A DNA stretch of 64,000 bases from CBDCXE01 sp965223725 [NCBI: Nitrospinota bacterium] (GCA_965223725.1 CBDCXE010000005.1:496001-560000), one strand, 5' to 3'. Counted from the first letter of the stretch, positions 27,200 through 37,253 are shown. The notes: generated from the letters alone by a model not told the origin. A program made the numbers and translations.

Positions 27200-28647
27200 C
27201 AATACCTCTGGTTGTTTTCAATTTCCTGTATTTCCAACTGGAATTTATCTAACGCATCCTGATTATTTGAGCCTGGGGTCAGCCCATCAGTACCCTGATT
27301 TTCAAGCTCCTTTACTGGTGAATCCTGGGGATCAACATCGCTGGTTTCATCAACACCTTCAGCGTCGGTTTTCGGAACATCATCAGTATTTTGATCTTGC
27401 GTATCCATTCTACTGGAACCTTCGACGCTATTGATTTGCCCACCATGCGCATCGGCCTCCGGTTTATCTGAATCTGGGGCCGGGTCAGAGGGTGTGCTGG
27501 TAGCATTATTTTCAGTTTCCTGGGCTGGTGGGTCATAGATATCAGGCTCTTCCGGTTCAATTGCGTCCTCTATATCTTCATCTGCGGGTTCTCCAGAAAC
27601 TGCTGCTGGAGTATCCACACTATGTAAATCTTTGACGTTTTCAATTTTGGTGTCTTCCGTATCGATTTCCTGAGCTTTACTATCCAGGTTTTCAGTATTA
27701 TCGATATCGGCGCTCTGGTTATCCATACTATCACTATCGATGGCTGGCTCTTCTGTTGCCTTAACATCGGTTTCTTCAGTAACCGGATTTTTTATTTCTA
27801 TATCTTCTTTCTCATCGGCGGTTGGTATGTTAGCTTCTGGTATATCCCTCTCCTCGATGATCTTTTCTATCGCGTCCGGCTCTTCCTCTGCATTGGTGTC
27901 CATATAATCAACAGCAGTAGCATCGTCTGTAATAATCTCATCCTCGAGGAGCTCATGTTCGTGAATATCACTGGTGTCGTTATTTTCCACAGCCGGAACA
28001 TCGTCGCCCACCGTTCCACGGTTTTCAGCGCCAGATTCCAGTATATTACCTGCACCCTCTTCATCAGCCCCGACAACGTCAGCGCCTAGCAAAGCTAAAG
28101 CTTCCAGCACTTTTTCCTTCAGCGCGATCGCTTCATCGGTCAGGATTGGATCATCCATAGCAATGGTTTGCTCCAGCACAGCCAGGCTCTTCTGAAGCTC
28201 CGCCCGGATGACAGCTTTACTGGCTTCGGTGTTAGCCTCCCCGGTTTTCTCCACTAATTCAGATAGGGCACTCATATCCGCGTTCACAGCTTCCAGCTTT
28301 TGGGTAAGGTCATTAATTATGATCCAACCGATAATAATGGCGCCTATCAATAATGTGAATACAACCAGTGTGAAAATGCCAGCCAGACTGAACCCGGATC
28401 CGGAATCATCTGCCTCTGTTTCATTTTCCTCCGGCTCCAGCCCATAATTATATGGGGTTCCACCATGTCGGGTCTCATCATCCATTTTCAGCTGGGCGCC
28501 TTTCGAGGCCGGGGGCTGGTCATAATGCTTCCTGCCGGGTGGTGGCTTGGGCGGTGGCGCTTCATCGTTAGATGTCTCTTCGAATGAAGGAACCTCGTTT
28601 CGGCTTTCCTCGCCCTCTGTTGGCGTTTCTGAGTTATTGCTTGTCAT
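27199..28647 (-). CDS. acidic single-pass membrane protein, unrecognised
   Basis: A 482-residue protein with a Pro-rich cytoplasmic N terminus (PPPKPPPGRKHYD at about 31-43), one membrane helix (about 86-110), a short coiled-coil (about 112-185) and a very long Asp/Glu-rich low-complexity tail (about 210-475). The layout (basic Pro-rich stub, helix, acidic tail) recalls envelope or division accessory proteins, but I recognise no family. It lies in an operon with the coupled 130-residue protein, between tsaB and the Kbp-like gene. Confidence 0.7.
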   Translation of the reverse strand: MTSNNSETPTEGEESRNEVPSFEETSNDEAPPPKPPPGRKHYDQPPASKGAQLKMDDETRHGGTPYNYGLEPEENETEADDSGSGFSLAGIFTLVVFTLLIGAIIIGWIIINDLTQKLEAVNADMSALSELVEKTGEANTEASKAVIRAELQKSLAVLEQTIAMDDPILTDEAIALKEKVLEALALLGADVVGADEEGAGNILESGAENRGTVGDDVPAVENNDTSDIHEHELLEDEIITDDATAVDYMDTNAEEEPDAIEKIIEERDIPEANIPTADEKEDIEIKNPVTEETDVKATEEPAIDSDSMDNQSADIDNTENLDSKAQEIDTEDTKIENVKDLHSVDTPAAVSGEPADEDIEDAIEPEEPDIYDPPAQETENNATSTPSDPAPDSDKPEADAHGGQINSVEGSSRMDTQDQNTDDVPKTDAEGVDETSDVDPQDSPVKELENQGTDGLTPGSNNQDALDKFQLEIQEIENNQRY

Positions 28648-28894
28648 TTAAACGTTTAAGTTAATTTTATATGATACCTGAAAATGAAAATTTCATCCTA
28701 CTCAAGGCAGTCAAGGCAGTCAAGTTCAAACGCTTAAATATAAAGAAGAGAACCCAAAACGGCGCCCTTTTAGGCATGCGGGAGTAGAAAGAACACGAGC
28801 TAACAGTCATATGGTATAATTCCGGGAAGCGCGCATTTGGCGCTATAAGTTATGTATTGTAGATGTTCAAAACCAACCAGGATGGAGTAATGTA

Positions 28895-29398
28895 ATGGGT
28901 CTGTTCGATTTTGTTTCCAATGTAGGAACGAAGCTTTTTACCGCTGAAGATGAGGCCGGCGCAATTATCAAAAAACATATTGATAAACTGAACCCAGGCG
29001 TTGGCAACTTGACCATAGATGTAAAGGATGGAGTGGCCTATCTGGCGGGTGAAGCAAAGGATATTGCCTCGAAAGAGAAAGCGATACTGATGGCAGGCAA
29101 TCTAAAAGGAATTGCCCAGGTGGTCGCTGATGATGTTGTGGTGGTCAGCCAGGAAATTACTCCGGGCGTGGACAATGGCTCTGCTTCTGTGACCGATACT
29201 GCGGATATTTCTGCGGCGCGCGCGGAAATCAAAACAGAATATTATGTTATAGAGCCGGGTGACTCCCTTTCCAAAATTGCCAAAAAATATTATGGCAACG
29301 CTAAAGATTACCCAAGGATTTTTGAAGCTAACAGGGAAGTGATACAAGACCCTGATAAAATATTTCCTGGACAAAAGATCAGGATCCCGCTTGATTGA
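28895..29398 (+). CDS. BON-LysM protein (Kbp/YgaU-like)
   Basis: A 167-residue cytoplasmic protein. MGLFDFVSNVGTKLF at the N terminus is nearly the E. coli Kbp start. A BON domain covers about 30-95 and a LysM domain about 115-165 (YYVIEPGDSLSKIAKKYYGN ... FPGQKIRIP). E. coli Kbp binds potassium; the same role is likely here. GGATGGAG precedes the ATG, and a TATAAT box lies at 28815-28820. The inserted acidic linker between domains makes it slightly longer than Kbp. Confidence 0.88.
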   Translation: MGLFDFVSNVGTKLFTAEDEAGAIIKKHIDKLNPGVGNLTIDVKDGVAYLAGEAKDIASKEKAILMAGNLKGIAQVVADDVVVVSQEITPGVDNGSASVTDTADISAARAEIKTEYYVIEPGDSLSKIAKKYYGNAKDYPRIFEANREVIQDPDKIFPGQKIRIPLD

Positions 29399-29429
29399 CA
29401 ACGTTTCGAAGTGTGACATAGTGTGTGGG

Positions 29430-29462
29430 TTGGCCCATCGGTATGCAGATATGTTGGGCCAA
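29430..29462 (+). terminator. 8-bp stem-loop after the Kbp-like gene
   Basis: TTGGCCCA (29430-29437) pairs perfectly with TGGGCCAA (29455-29462) around a 17-base loop, 32 bp past the stop codon. No U-run follows directly, so it may be an mRNA 3' end stabiliser instead of an intrinsic terminator. Confidence 0.35.
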
Positions 29463-29603
29463 ATTAACTAGGTCATATACTTTTTATTTCGGGGGAGCGA
29501 AAAAGTTCCGAATAATAGTAGTAAACCAGGATTTAGGATATAATAGTTATTAGTTCATCCAGGTGAATGGTCAACTAAATTCCCAATACAACGATCGAGG
29601 TTT

Positions 29604-30590
29604 ATGCACGAAATTCAGATCAGTGACAGTTCTAACTTTCAGGAACTGGCAGGTATCAATGACAAGAATCTGCGCCGGATAGAAAAGAAATTTAACGTAG
29701 AGATTGTTCTGCGCGGCTCAACGCTGAAAATACTGGGCGACGCCAAGGATGTCGAGCTTGTTACAAATCTCCTGACCCAGTTGCTGGAGCTTCTAGAGTC
29801 TGGCAGCGAGATCGACAATGGCGCGCTGAAATTCATCATTCCTGCGTTTCATGATGATCCATCGATTGTATTGAAAGATATTTTCAGCGAGAAAATCAGC
29901 CTTTCCACTGGCAGGCGTGATATTACACCAAGATCGCTTGCGCAGAAGGAATATGTGTTCGCCATCAACCGGTTCGATGTGGTGGTCGCCACCGGGCCAG
30001 CCGGCACTGGCAAAACCTACCTGGCCATGGCCAGCGCGGTCAACGACCTGCTCCGGAAAAGGGTGAGCAGGGTTATTCTGACAAGGCCGGCCGTGGAGGC
30101 GGGAGAGAGGCTCGGGTTTCTGCCGGGTGACCTGTATGAGAAGATCAACCCGTATCTGCGCCCTTTGTATGACGCGCTGTTCGATATGCTGGAAGCGGAT
30201 CATGTTAATAAGCTGATGGATCAGGGCATGATAGAGATTGCGCCATTGGCCTATATGAGGGGCAGGACGCTCAATGACGCGTTTATCATCCTTGACGAAG
30301 CGCAAAATTCTACACCGGACCAGATGAAAATGTTTCTGACCCGGCTCGGGTTCAACTCCAAAGCGGTGATAACCGGCGATGTGACACAGATTGACCTGCC
30401 GTCGAAGAAAGACTCTGGCCTGATCCAGATTAATAAAATACTAAAGGATGTTCCAGGCATCCGCCTTTTGCGATTTACTGAAAAAGATGTGGTGCGCCAT
30501 GAACTGGTCAAACGAATCCTGAAAGCGTACGATGAAGCGGAAAAACATGACTCTGGGAATAGAACGCCGTTGGGAGCCGTAAATTTATGA
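29604..30590 (+). CDS. phoH: PhoH-family ATPase
   Basis: A 328-residue PhoH/YbeZ-type protein with an N-terminal KH-like region (about 25-75), Walker A ATGPAGTGKTYLA, and Walker B / DEAQ region LDEAQNSTPDQMKMFLTRLG. It precedes the HD hydrolase and ybeY; in many bacteria PhoH-like proteins act with YbeY in RNA processing. The stop overlaps the next start by 4 bp. A TATAAT is at 29539-29544. Confidence 0.94.
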   Translation: MHEIQISDSSNFQELAGINDKNLRRIEKKFNVEIVLRGSTLKILGDAKDVELVTNLLTQLLELLESGSEIDNGALKFIIPAFHDDPSIVLKDIFSEKISLSTGRRDITPRSLAQKEYVFAINRFDVVVATGPAGTGKTYLAMASAVNDLLRKRVSRVILTRPAVEAGERLGFLPGDLYEKINPYLRPLYDALFDMLEADHVNKLMDQGMIEIAPLAYMRGRTLNDAFIILDEAQNSTPDQMKMFLTRLGFNSKAVITGDVTQIDLPSKKDSGLIQINKILKDVPGIRLLRFTEKDVVRHELVKRILKAYDEAEKHDSGNRTPLGAVNL

Positions 30591-33067
30591 GTCCATCAGG
30601 GAAAATTATCAATTTCGACGCCTTCGCAAAAAAAGAGAGCGGGCTGAAGTCCTCGAAAAGTGCACAGTATATATCTCCAGTAAAACGTTTGGGTAATAAC
30701 GGCCTGGCCCTGGCCCTAGGCGCTTTTGTTGTGGCCTGTCTGACACTTTTTATGATGCCATCCAAGAAGGCCTCCATAGAAATTCCCCCCGCCGGTTCCG
30801 TGGCGCCATACAACATCAAGGCGCCAGAAGAGATGGTGATAGAAGATCAGGAATCGACTGAAAAGAAGCGGGAGCAAGCGCAGCAAGCCACGCTGGATGT
30901 ATACGATTTCGATTCCAGGGCGGCAGCCACTGTCACAGCAAAAATTAATAATGCGTTTGCCCTGGTCGCAAATGGTTACAAGGCGAATGTAAAGCAAGCT
31001 TACGAGATTGTAATCGCCAACATGGGCAAGGGCGCTCCGGTAGTTGATTCAAACTCAGAAGATTCAGCCAATAATGTTGATTTAATCAATAATATTGACG
31101 AGGCCAAGCGCCTGCTGGTGGAGTTTGAAAAAAGTGATGATTTCAAAAAGCTAGAAAAGGAATTCTCACGGGTGTTGGGCGCTAGCATAGATGAAAAATC
31201 GTTAGAGACCTTGCGTCACTATCATTACTGGCACAAAATCGGTATATTTACAGGAAATATCATCAGCCCTATACTCAATAAAAATCTTGTAGCCGATAAA
31301 AATGGTTTGCCGCTCTCCTCGTCCAAAGGCGTAACTATAAGGGATCTTTCTACAAACGTAGAAAAATTCGACACTAACATGAATACAATGAGGGATATTG
31401 CGTCCGCGGCAAAAATAATCAGTAGTTCAACCGAGAAGTTAGCGCCGAAGCAGCCCCCGTTGAAAAACCTTGTCGCTACCTTAAGCCAAGCTTTGATCTC
31501 ACCAAACCTTACGTTTAACCGTAAAGAGACAGATCTACGTAAGGAAGCGTCTCGTGTTTCGGTTAACCCGGTTTTCTTCAGGGTGCAAAGGGGTGAAATG
31601 ATTGTTCGCGAAGGTGAGCTGGTAACTCCTTTACATGTGACAAAGCTGGAAAACCTTTCAGAAAAAGTGGAGGACAGCAACCGGATATCAAAATTAGTTG
31701 GCACAATTGTTCTTAACGCGTTGTTGATAGCGCTGGTATCATTATTCATCTGGAAATATCATGAAGAGGCCCGCGAATCTCCAAAAATGCAGATATTGCT
31801 GGCCCTGCTTCTGGTTACCCACATCGGCCTGGTATGGGCGTCGGCGAATATATTTACGATGTTTATTAACCAGACACCCGGCATACCTATGCAATCATAC
31901 ATACTGGCGGCCCCACTGATCTTTGGTTCACTTATTGTATCGATCTACTTCACCGCGGAGCTGACCGTCCTGTTCACGATTGTGGCGGCTATCCTAACCG
32001 GCCTAATGTTGAAGGACTACCCGATCCTGATCCTGCTCACCGTCACCGGCGGGATGATCTGCTCTTTCGCCCATCGCTCATATTTCAAGCGAACGGGTGT
32101 TATGAAGGTGGGTCTGCTGGTGGCCATGGTGAATATACTGGTGGTGTTCAGCTTCAATATGGTCAACCCGGCTGGTTTTGCGGAAGAGGGTTTATACGAT
32201 TATGCCTTTGCCATACTGGGCGCTTCGCTGGCCGCCCTGTTCGCTTCTGGCGCATTGCCGGTTATCGAAAGCGCGTTCCCGGTGGTCTCCGACATCAAGC
32301 TGTTGGAGTTGACCAACCTTAATCATCCGCTGCTGCGGCAGATGATTCTGAAGGCGCCTGGCTCCTACCACCATTCCATGATGGTGGGTAACCTGGCGGA
32401 GGAAGCGTGTAAAGCGATCGGCGCCAACGCGCTGCTGGCCAGGGCCGGCGCGCTGTTCCACGATATCGGCAAGATGAAAAAGAGCAACTATTTTGTGGAG
32501 AACCAGAAGCACAACGACAACCCGCACGACCATCTGAGCCCTTCCATGAGCGCATTGATAGTGATGAACCATGTGAAAGGAGGGCTCGAACTGGCAAAGC
32601 AGTATAAGCTGCTGCCCCAGATCGCCGCCATGATACCGGAGCATCACGGCACCCAGCTGATCAGGGTTTTCTATCACAAAGCCAAAATGGCAGAGGACGT
32701 CAGCCGCGAAGAGGTGAGGGAAGAGGACTATCGCTATCCTGGCCCTATCCCCAGCTCTCGCGAGTCTGCATGCGTGGCGCTGGCGGACAGTGTAGAGGCG
32801 TCCACCCGCGCCTGCCAGGAGCCTACAGTGGAGCGACTGCGCGAGATTGTGACAGAGGCCATCAACGACAAGTTCATCCAGGGCCAGCTCGACAACAGCC
32901 ACCTCACATTGCACGACCTGGCGTTGATCGCCGACAGTTTTGTGAACGCATTGAAAGGTATCCATCACCACAGGTTGCAATATCCGGAGCAGGAAGCCAA
33001 ACGCAACGGGAAACATGCTGGTTCAGATTCGAAGACAGAGCGCGGGCAAGACGCCGAAAGTCTCTAG
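30587..33067 (+). CDS. 7TM-HD family phosphohydrolase (PgpH-like)
   Basis: An 826-residue protein: N-terminal membrane helix (about 43-61), a large extracytoplasmic 7TMR-HDED domain (about 70-365), seven membrane helices (about 370-560) and a cytoplasmic HD domain (about 600-770) with HHSMMVGNLAEEA, ALFHDIGKMKK (metal-binding His-Asp) and IPEHHGTQLI. PgpH members hydrolyse cyclic di-AMP. It is the middle gene of phoH / HD / ybeY. Its 3' end overlaps ybeY by 53 bp. Confidence 0.92.
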   Translation: MSPSGKIINFDAFAKKESGLKSSKSAQYISPVKRLGNNGLALALGAFVVACLTLFMMPSKKASIEIPPAGSVAPYNIKAPEEMVIEDQESTEKKREQAQQATLDVYDFDSRAAATVTAKINNAFALVANGYKANVKQAYEIVIANMGKGAPVVDSNSEDSANNVDLINNIDEAKRLLVEFEKSDDFKKLEKEFSRVLGASIDEKSLETLRHYHYWHKIGIFTGNIISPILNKNLVADKNGLPLSSSKGVTIRDLSTNVEKFDTNMNTMRDIASAAKIISSSTEKLAPKQPPLKNLVATLSQALISPNLTFNRKETDLRKEASRVSVNPVFFRVQRGEMIVREGELVTPLHVTKLENLSEKVEDSNRISKLVGTIVLNALLIALVSLFIWKYHEEARESPKMQILLALLLVTHIGLVWASANIFTMFINQTPGIPMQSYILAAPLIFGSLIVSIYFTAELTVLFTIVAAILTGLMLKDYPILILLTVTGGMICSFAHRSYFKRTGVMKVGLLVAMVNILVVFSFNMVNPAGFAEEGLYDYAFAILGASLAALFASGALPVIESAFPVVSDIKLLELTNLNHPLLRQMILKAPGSYHHSMMVGNLAEEACKAIGANALLARAGALFHDIGKMKKSNYFVENQKHNDNPHDHLSPSMSALIVMNHVKGGLELAKQYKLLPQIAAMIPEHHGTQLIRVFYHKAKMAEDVSREEVREEDYRYPGPIPSSRESACVALADSVEASTRACQEPTVERLREIVTEAINDKFIQGQLDNSHLTLHDLALIADSFVNALKGIHHHRLQYPEQEAKRNGKHAGSDSKTERGQDAESL

Positions 33068-33467
33068 TCTCCGTCAAAAGATTGAGCTGATACTGCAAGA
33101 GGCCGGGGCGGAGGGCTCGGAAATCAGCATATTACTCACCGATGACAAGAGTATTCATGGGCTCAACCGGGAGTATCGTTCTATGGATAAACCGACCGAT
33201 GTGCTCTCCTTCCCCCAGCTGGACGATGACTTCCCTGGTATCGGTCCGCGTATGCTGGGTGATGTGGTAATATCGATGGAGACCGCCAGCAGGCAGGCAG
33301 CAAAAGCAGGGCATTCGACAGAGCGGGAGCTTAATATATTGCTTGTTCACGGCATTCTCCATCTGTTGGGGTATGACCATGAAAAAGGTGCGGAGGACGC
33401 AAGGGAAATGAAGGAAATGGAGCGGGACATTTTGAATAAACTTGATCTGGCCAGCAAAAGTGTCTGA
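33015..33467 (+). CDS. ybeY: endoribonuclease YbeY
   Basis: A 150-residue metal-dependent RNase for rRNA maturation. It has the motif HGILHLLGYDHEKGAED with the three metal-binding histidines, preceded by LNREYRSMDKPTDVLSFP and MLGDVVISMETASRQA. The start ATG at 33015 lies inside the preceding gene in another frame, a 53-bp overlap; later starts would cut the first strand. Confidence 0.94.
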   Translation: MLVQIRRQSAGKTPKVSSLRQKIELILQEAGAEGSEISILLTDDKSIHGLNREYRSMDKPTDVLSFPQLDDDFPGIGPRMLGDVVISMETASRQAAKAGHSTERELNILLVHGILHLLGYDHEKGAEDAREMKEMERDILNKLDLASKSV

Positions 33468-33942
33468 AAAACCTTTATGGGCGCCGTGGCGCATCGACTA
33501 TATCCTGGGCGCCAAGCCGGACGGGTGCGTGTTCTGCTCCATGCCGAAGGAGAATACGGATCAGAAGCACAACATCCTGTTCCGGGGCGAGCATTGCTAT
33601 GTAGTGTTAAACCTGTTTCCGTATAACAATGGTCATCTGATGGTGGCGCCGTTCCGACACATTTCCGATTATGTGGCCATGAACAACGAAGAGCTGACAG
33701 AATCGGCCCAGCTGACACAGAAATGCATCCTGGCCCTGAAAGAGGCGTTCAAACCGGATGGGTTCAACATCGGTGTGAACCAGGGCAGCATCGCCGGCGC
33801 CGGCATCGAGGAGCATCTGCATATTCACATAGTCCCCCGCTGGAGCGGCGATTATAACTTCATGCCGGTCACCGGCCAGACCAAGGTCATACCGGTTCAT
33901 CTGTCAGAGACGTTCAAGGCTCTGGAAGATAAATTCCGCTAA
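33460..33942 (+). CDS. HIT-family nucleotide hydrolase/transferase
   Basis: About 160 residues with the histidine triad HLHIHIVPRW near the C terminus, a CVFCSMPKE zinc-type CxxC near the N terminus, and the core PYNNGHLMVAPFRHISDY. These resemble Ap4A phosphorylase-like HIT proteins. A GTG at 33460 (VSEKPLWAPWR) was preferred to a TTG at 33442; both overlap ybeY. mutS follows after 19 bp. Confidence 0.88.
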   Translation: MSEKPLWAPWRIDYILGAKPDGCVFCSMPKENTDQKHNILFRGEHCYVVLNLFPYNNGHLMVAPFRHISDYVAMNNEELTESAQLTQKCILALKEAFKPDGFNIGVNQGSIAGAGIEEHLHIHIVPRWSGDYNFMPVTGQTKVIPVHLSETFKALEDKFR

Positions 33943-33961
33943 GGTTCGGGAGAACTTCGCC

Positions 33962-36571
33962 ATGTCGCAATCGACCCCGATGATGAAGCAGTATTTGGAG
34001 ATCAAGCGGGAGCACCCGGACGCGATCCTCTTCTTCCGCATGGGTGATTTCTACGAGATGTTCGGTGATGACGCGGTGAAAAGCGCCAAAGCCATGAACA
34101 TTGCGCTGACCACCCGCGATAAAAACTCCGACAACCCGACCGCCATGTGCGGTGTGCCGTATCACGCGCTGGCCACCTATCTGCCGAAGATGATCGACAA
34201 AGGGTTCAAGGTGGCCATCTGCGAGCAAGTGGAGGACCCGAAAACAGCCAAAGGGATTGTAAAGCGTCAGGTGGTCCGAGTGGTTACGCCCGGTACTGTG
34301 GTGGAGCCTGCGTTGCTGGATGACAAGGCGTATAACTTTCTGGCGACGGTGGCGCCATCGAAACGTGGCTTCGGGTTGGCGCTGGCGGATTACTCCACCG
34401 GGCTGTTCCGTGTATGTGAGTTTATAGGCGACCGGGCGCTACTCGACCTGGAATATGAGCTGGGTCGCGCCGGGCCGAAGCAGATACTGGTTCCGGATAA
34501 TATAGACTCCGCCCACCCGCCCCTGTCGCGTATGCTGGCTTCAGAGCTGGATGTGGCCGCGGATAAGATCGATGTGTGGAACTTCGGGCTGGAGAACGCC
34601 CGCAACGTGCTGCTTAGCCATTTCAACCTGACAAGCCTGGATGGCTTCGGGATAGAGATGATGGACCAGGCGATCTGCGCGGCTGGGGCTACAATAACCT
34701 ATCTGCGGGACACCCAGAAAGAGTCGCTGGAGCATATCGGTAAAATCGTTGTATACAACCCGAGTGACAGCATGACCCTCGACCCGGCCACCCAGCGCAA
34801 CCTGGAGCTGGCGCAGAACCTGACCGATGGAACGAAGGAGGGCACGCTGCTATCGGTGATGGATGACACCAAAACCGCCATGGGTGGGCGGACCCTGAAC
34901 GAATGGATCATCCGGCCGCTGGTCAGCGTCGACCAGATAATTGACCGTCAAGACGTGGTGAAATGTTTTTTCGATAATGATCAGCTCTTTGAAAATGTGC
35001 GGGATGTGCTCTCCAGCATCAGCGACCTGGAGCGGATATCTGGCCGGGTAACCCTGAAAAGCTGTGCGCCGAGGGACCTGCTGTCGCTCTGCCGCTCGAT
35101 AAACCCACTGCCTGAATTACACAGACATGTGACGAATATAGAGACAACCATTGGCAGAGCATGGGTTGAAAAATGGGACGATTTATCGGACCTGCGGGCA
35201 TTGCTGGAAAAAGCGATCTCAGATGAACCACCCGCTTTCTTGCGGGATGGTGGAGCTATCAGAAAAGGATTCTCCGATACTCTGGACGAGCTGCGATCGG
35301 TGCAGTCGGATTCGAGGTCGCTATTACTGCAACTGGAGGAACGGGAGCGGCAAAGAACCGGTATAACCGGGCTGAAAGTAAAATTCAATAAAGTGTACGG
35401 CTATTTCATCGAAGTCTCCCGCAGGCACGCCGAGCAGGTACCGGACGAGTGGATGCGCAAGCAGTCGCTGGTTAATACAGAACGGTTCGTCTCCTCGGAG
35501 CTGAAAGAGCTGGAGGAAAAAATCGTCACAGCGCAGGAGCGGGCGATGGAACTGGAGCTGGAGCTTTTCGAAAAGGTCCGGGCGCAAGCGGCCGAACAGG
35601 TTCAGAGGGTTCAAGAGATGTCACAGATAGTGGGCCAGCTCGACGCTTTATGCTCGCTGTCGTCCATTGCGACCAAGTATGGTTACGTCGCGCCGACAAT
35701 TAATGACGGGTCCGCCATAGAAATCAAAAGCGGTCGCCACCCGGTGATCGAGCGGATCGACCTTTCGGAGCGGTTCGTGCCAAACGACGCGACCCTCGAT
35801 TGCTCGAAGGCGCCGTTGTCTATTGTGACCGGACCGAACATGGCGGGTAAATCTACCTATATCCGGCAGGTGGCGGCGATAACTTTGATGGCGCAGATAG
35901 GCTCGTTTGTCCCGGCGGATTCGGCGACGATAGGCGTGGCGGATCGTATATTCACCCGTGTGGGCGCGCAGGACCATCTGCGCCGCGGCCAGTCAACCTT
36001 CATGGTGGAGATGAACGAAACTGCGCTGATATTGAACAACGCCACCGGCCGCAGCCTGATAATCCTCGACGAGATCGGACGGGGCACATCCACATTCGAC
36101 GGCATCTCCATCGCCTGGGCAGTGGCGGAATATATCGGCAAGCTGGGCGCCCGAACACTCTTCGCCACCCATTATCACGAGCTGACCGAGCTGGCCGTAA
36201 GTATGGAAGGTGTGCGCAACCTGAGCGTGGCGGTGAAGGAGTGGAACGACGAGATAATATTCCTGCGCAAGATTGTGGAAGAAGGCGCCGACAAAAGCTA
36301 CGGCATACAGGTGGCGCGGCTGGCCGGGTTGCCCAGGGAGGTTATACAGCGCGCCGGTGAGATCCTGAGCCAGTTGGAGGCGAATGAGCTGGACGCATCC
36401 GGCAAACCGAAACTGAAAGCCCGAGACTCTGAACAGCAGTTCAACCCGCAGGCCGACCTGTTCACATCAAGCCAGAGCGAGGTGGAAGAAGAACTACGGA
36501 AAATCGATCTCAACGCCCTCACACCGATCGAAGCGTTGAACCTGTTGGCGAAACTGAAAGAGAAACTATAG
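33962..36571 (+). CDS. mutS: DNA mismatch repair protein MutS
   Basis: Recognises mismatches and starts repair. At 869 residues it is of normal length. The mismatch-binding domain has FFRMGDFYEMFGDDA (Phe-X-Glu), the core follows, and the ATPase has GPNMAGKSTYIRQ (Walker A), LDEIGRGTSTFDG (Walker B) and FATHYHEL. The C-terminal tail is short. It is last in the phoH-to-mutS run and converges on ispF. Confidence 0.97.
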   Translation: MSQSTPMMKQYLEIKREHPDAILFFRMGDFYEMFGDDAVKSAKAMNIALTTRDKNSDNPTAMCGVPYHALATYLPKMIDKGFKVAICEQVEDPKTAKGIVKRQVVRVVTPGTVVEPALLDDKAYNFLATVAPSKRGFGLALADYSTGLFRVCEFIGDRALLDLEYELGRAGPKQILVPDNIDSAHPPLSRMLASELDVAADKIDVWNFGLENARNVLLSHFNLTSLDGFGIEMMDQAICAAGATITYLRDTQKESLEHIGKIVVYNPSDSMTLDPATQRNLELAQNLTDGTKEGTLLSVMDDTKTAMGGRTLNEWIIRPLVSVDQIIDRQDVVKCFFDNDQLFENVRDVLSSISDLERISGRVTLKSCAPRDLLSLCRSINPLPELHRHVTNIETTIGRAWVEKWDDLSDLRALLEKAISDEPPAFLRDGGAIRKGFSDTLDELRSVQSDSRSLLLQLEERERQRTGITGLKVKFNKVYGYFIEVSRRHAEQVPDEWMRKQSLVNTERFVSSELKELEEKIVTAQERAMELELELFEKVRAQAAEQVQRVQEMSQIVGQLDALCSLSSIATKYGYVAPTINDGSAIEIKSGRHPVIERIDLSERFVPNDATLDCSKAPLSIVTGPNMAGKSTYIRQVAAITLMAQIGSFVPADSATIGVADRIFTRVGAQDHLRRGQSTFMVEMNETALILNNATGRSLIILDEIGRGTSTFDGISIAWAVAEYIGKLGARTLFATHYHELTELAVSMEGVRNLSVAVKEWNDEIIFLRKIVEEGADKSYGIQVARLAGLPREVIQRAGEILSQLEANELDASGKPKLKARDSEQQFNPQADLFTSSQSEVEEELRKIDLNALTPIEALNLLAKLKEKL

Positions 36572-36576
36572 CCTGA

Positions 36577-37050
36577 TCAGGCCTTGGCAAGCAGGGCCAC
36601 CGCCCAGACGGCGATACCTTCGCTCCGGCCGGTATAGCCGAGGCCTTCAGTCGTCGTCGCCTTCACCGATACATTAGCCAGGTCGATGCTCATGGCGTCA
36701 GCCATTGTCGATCGCATAGCAACGTAATGTGGGGATAGCCTGGGCGCTTCTGCGGCCACGGTCGCGTCTATATTTGCGATACGGAACCCGGCGTCACTGA
36801 TGCGTTTGGCTACCTCCATCAGAAATTGCACACTGGAAACATCTTTGTACTTCGCGTCGGTATCGGGGAACATCATCCCTATATCACCCAGCCCGGCGGC
36901 GCCGAGGATAGCGTCACACACCGCATGTATCAGCGCGTCGCCATCGGAATGGCCCAGCAAACCCATATCATGATCAATCTTCACACCGCCTAGCATAAGG
37001 TCCCTCCCTGCCACAAGACGGTGAACATCAAATCCCAGGCCAACCCGCAT
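36577..37050 (-). CDS. ispF: 2-C-methyl-D-erythritol 2,4-cyclodiphosphate synthase
   Basis: Forms the cyclodiphosphate in the MEP isoprenoid pathway. The 157-residue protein has metal ligands in GLGFDVHRL (Asp and His), LLGHSDGDALIHAVCDAILG, GLGDIGMMFPDTD and the late ATTTEGLGYTGRSEGI. It is followed on the same strand by nothing and preceded by a small HTH gene 5 bp upstream. ispD is not adjacent. Confidence 0.96.
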   Translation of the reverse strand: MRVGLGFDVHRLVAGRDLMLGGVKIDHDMGLLGHSDGDALIHAVCDAILGAAGLGDIGMMFPDTDAKYKDVSSVQFLMEVAKRISDAGFRIANIDATVAAEAPRLSPHYVAMRSTMADAMSIDLANVSVKATTTEGLGYTGRSEGIAVWAVALLAKA

Positions 37051-37055
37051 CGGCC

Positions 37056-37238
37056 CTACTGGCCCCGTTCGGTTATCCGCTTAACCACTGCAAACAGTTT
37101 TTTCTTCTCTTCGGTGTTAGGGCTGATCATTCCGGTCTCCCACGCCAACACCAGCTCTCTTGTAACCCCGATCTCGTTGGCCATCTCCGCCTCGCTCAGT
37201 TTGGCCGACTCTCTCAATACTTTATAATCAATACTCAT
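37056..37238 (-). CDS. mini XRE-like helix-turn-helix protein
   Basis: A 60-residue protein that is essentially one helix-turn-helix: LRESAKLSEAEMANEIGVTR then ELVLAWETG, with the pattern of a Cro/C1-type domain. It sits between pbp1A and ispF on the same strand with gaps of 15 and 5 bp. It may autoregulate this unit; DNA binding by such a short protein would need dimerisation. Confidence 0.65.
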   Translation of the reverse strand: MSIDYKVLRESAKLSEAEMANEIGVTRELVLAWETGMISPNTEEKKKLFAVVKRITERGQ

Positions 37239-37253
37239 ATTTAATTCACCTCG

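Noticed and set aside
28700-28725. Tandem AAGGCAGTC repeats
   Set aside because: Only two 9-bp copies in a spacer; too few to support a functional repeat.
32192-33016. 274-codon minus-strand frame opposite the HD hydrolase
   Set aside because: Composition is that of an antisense shadow, and the plus-strand HD motifs are intact.
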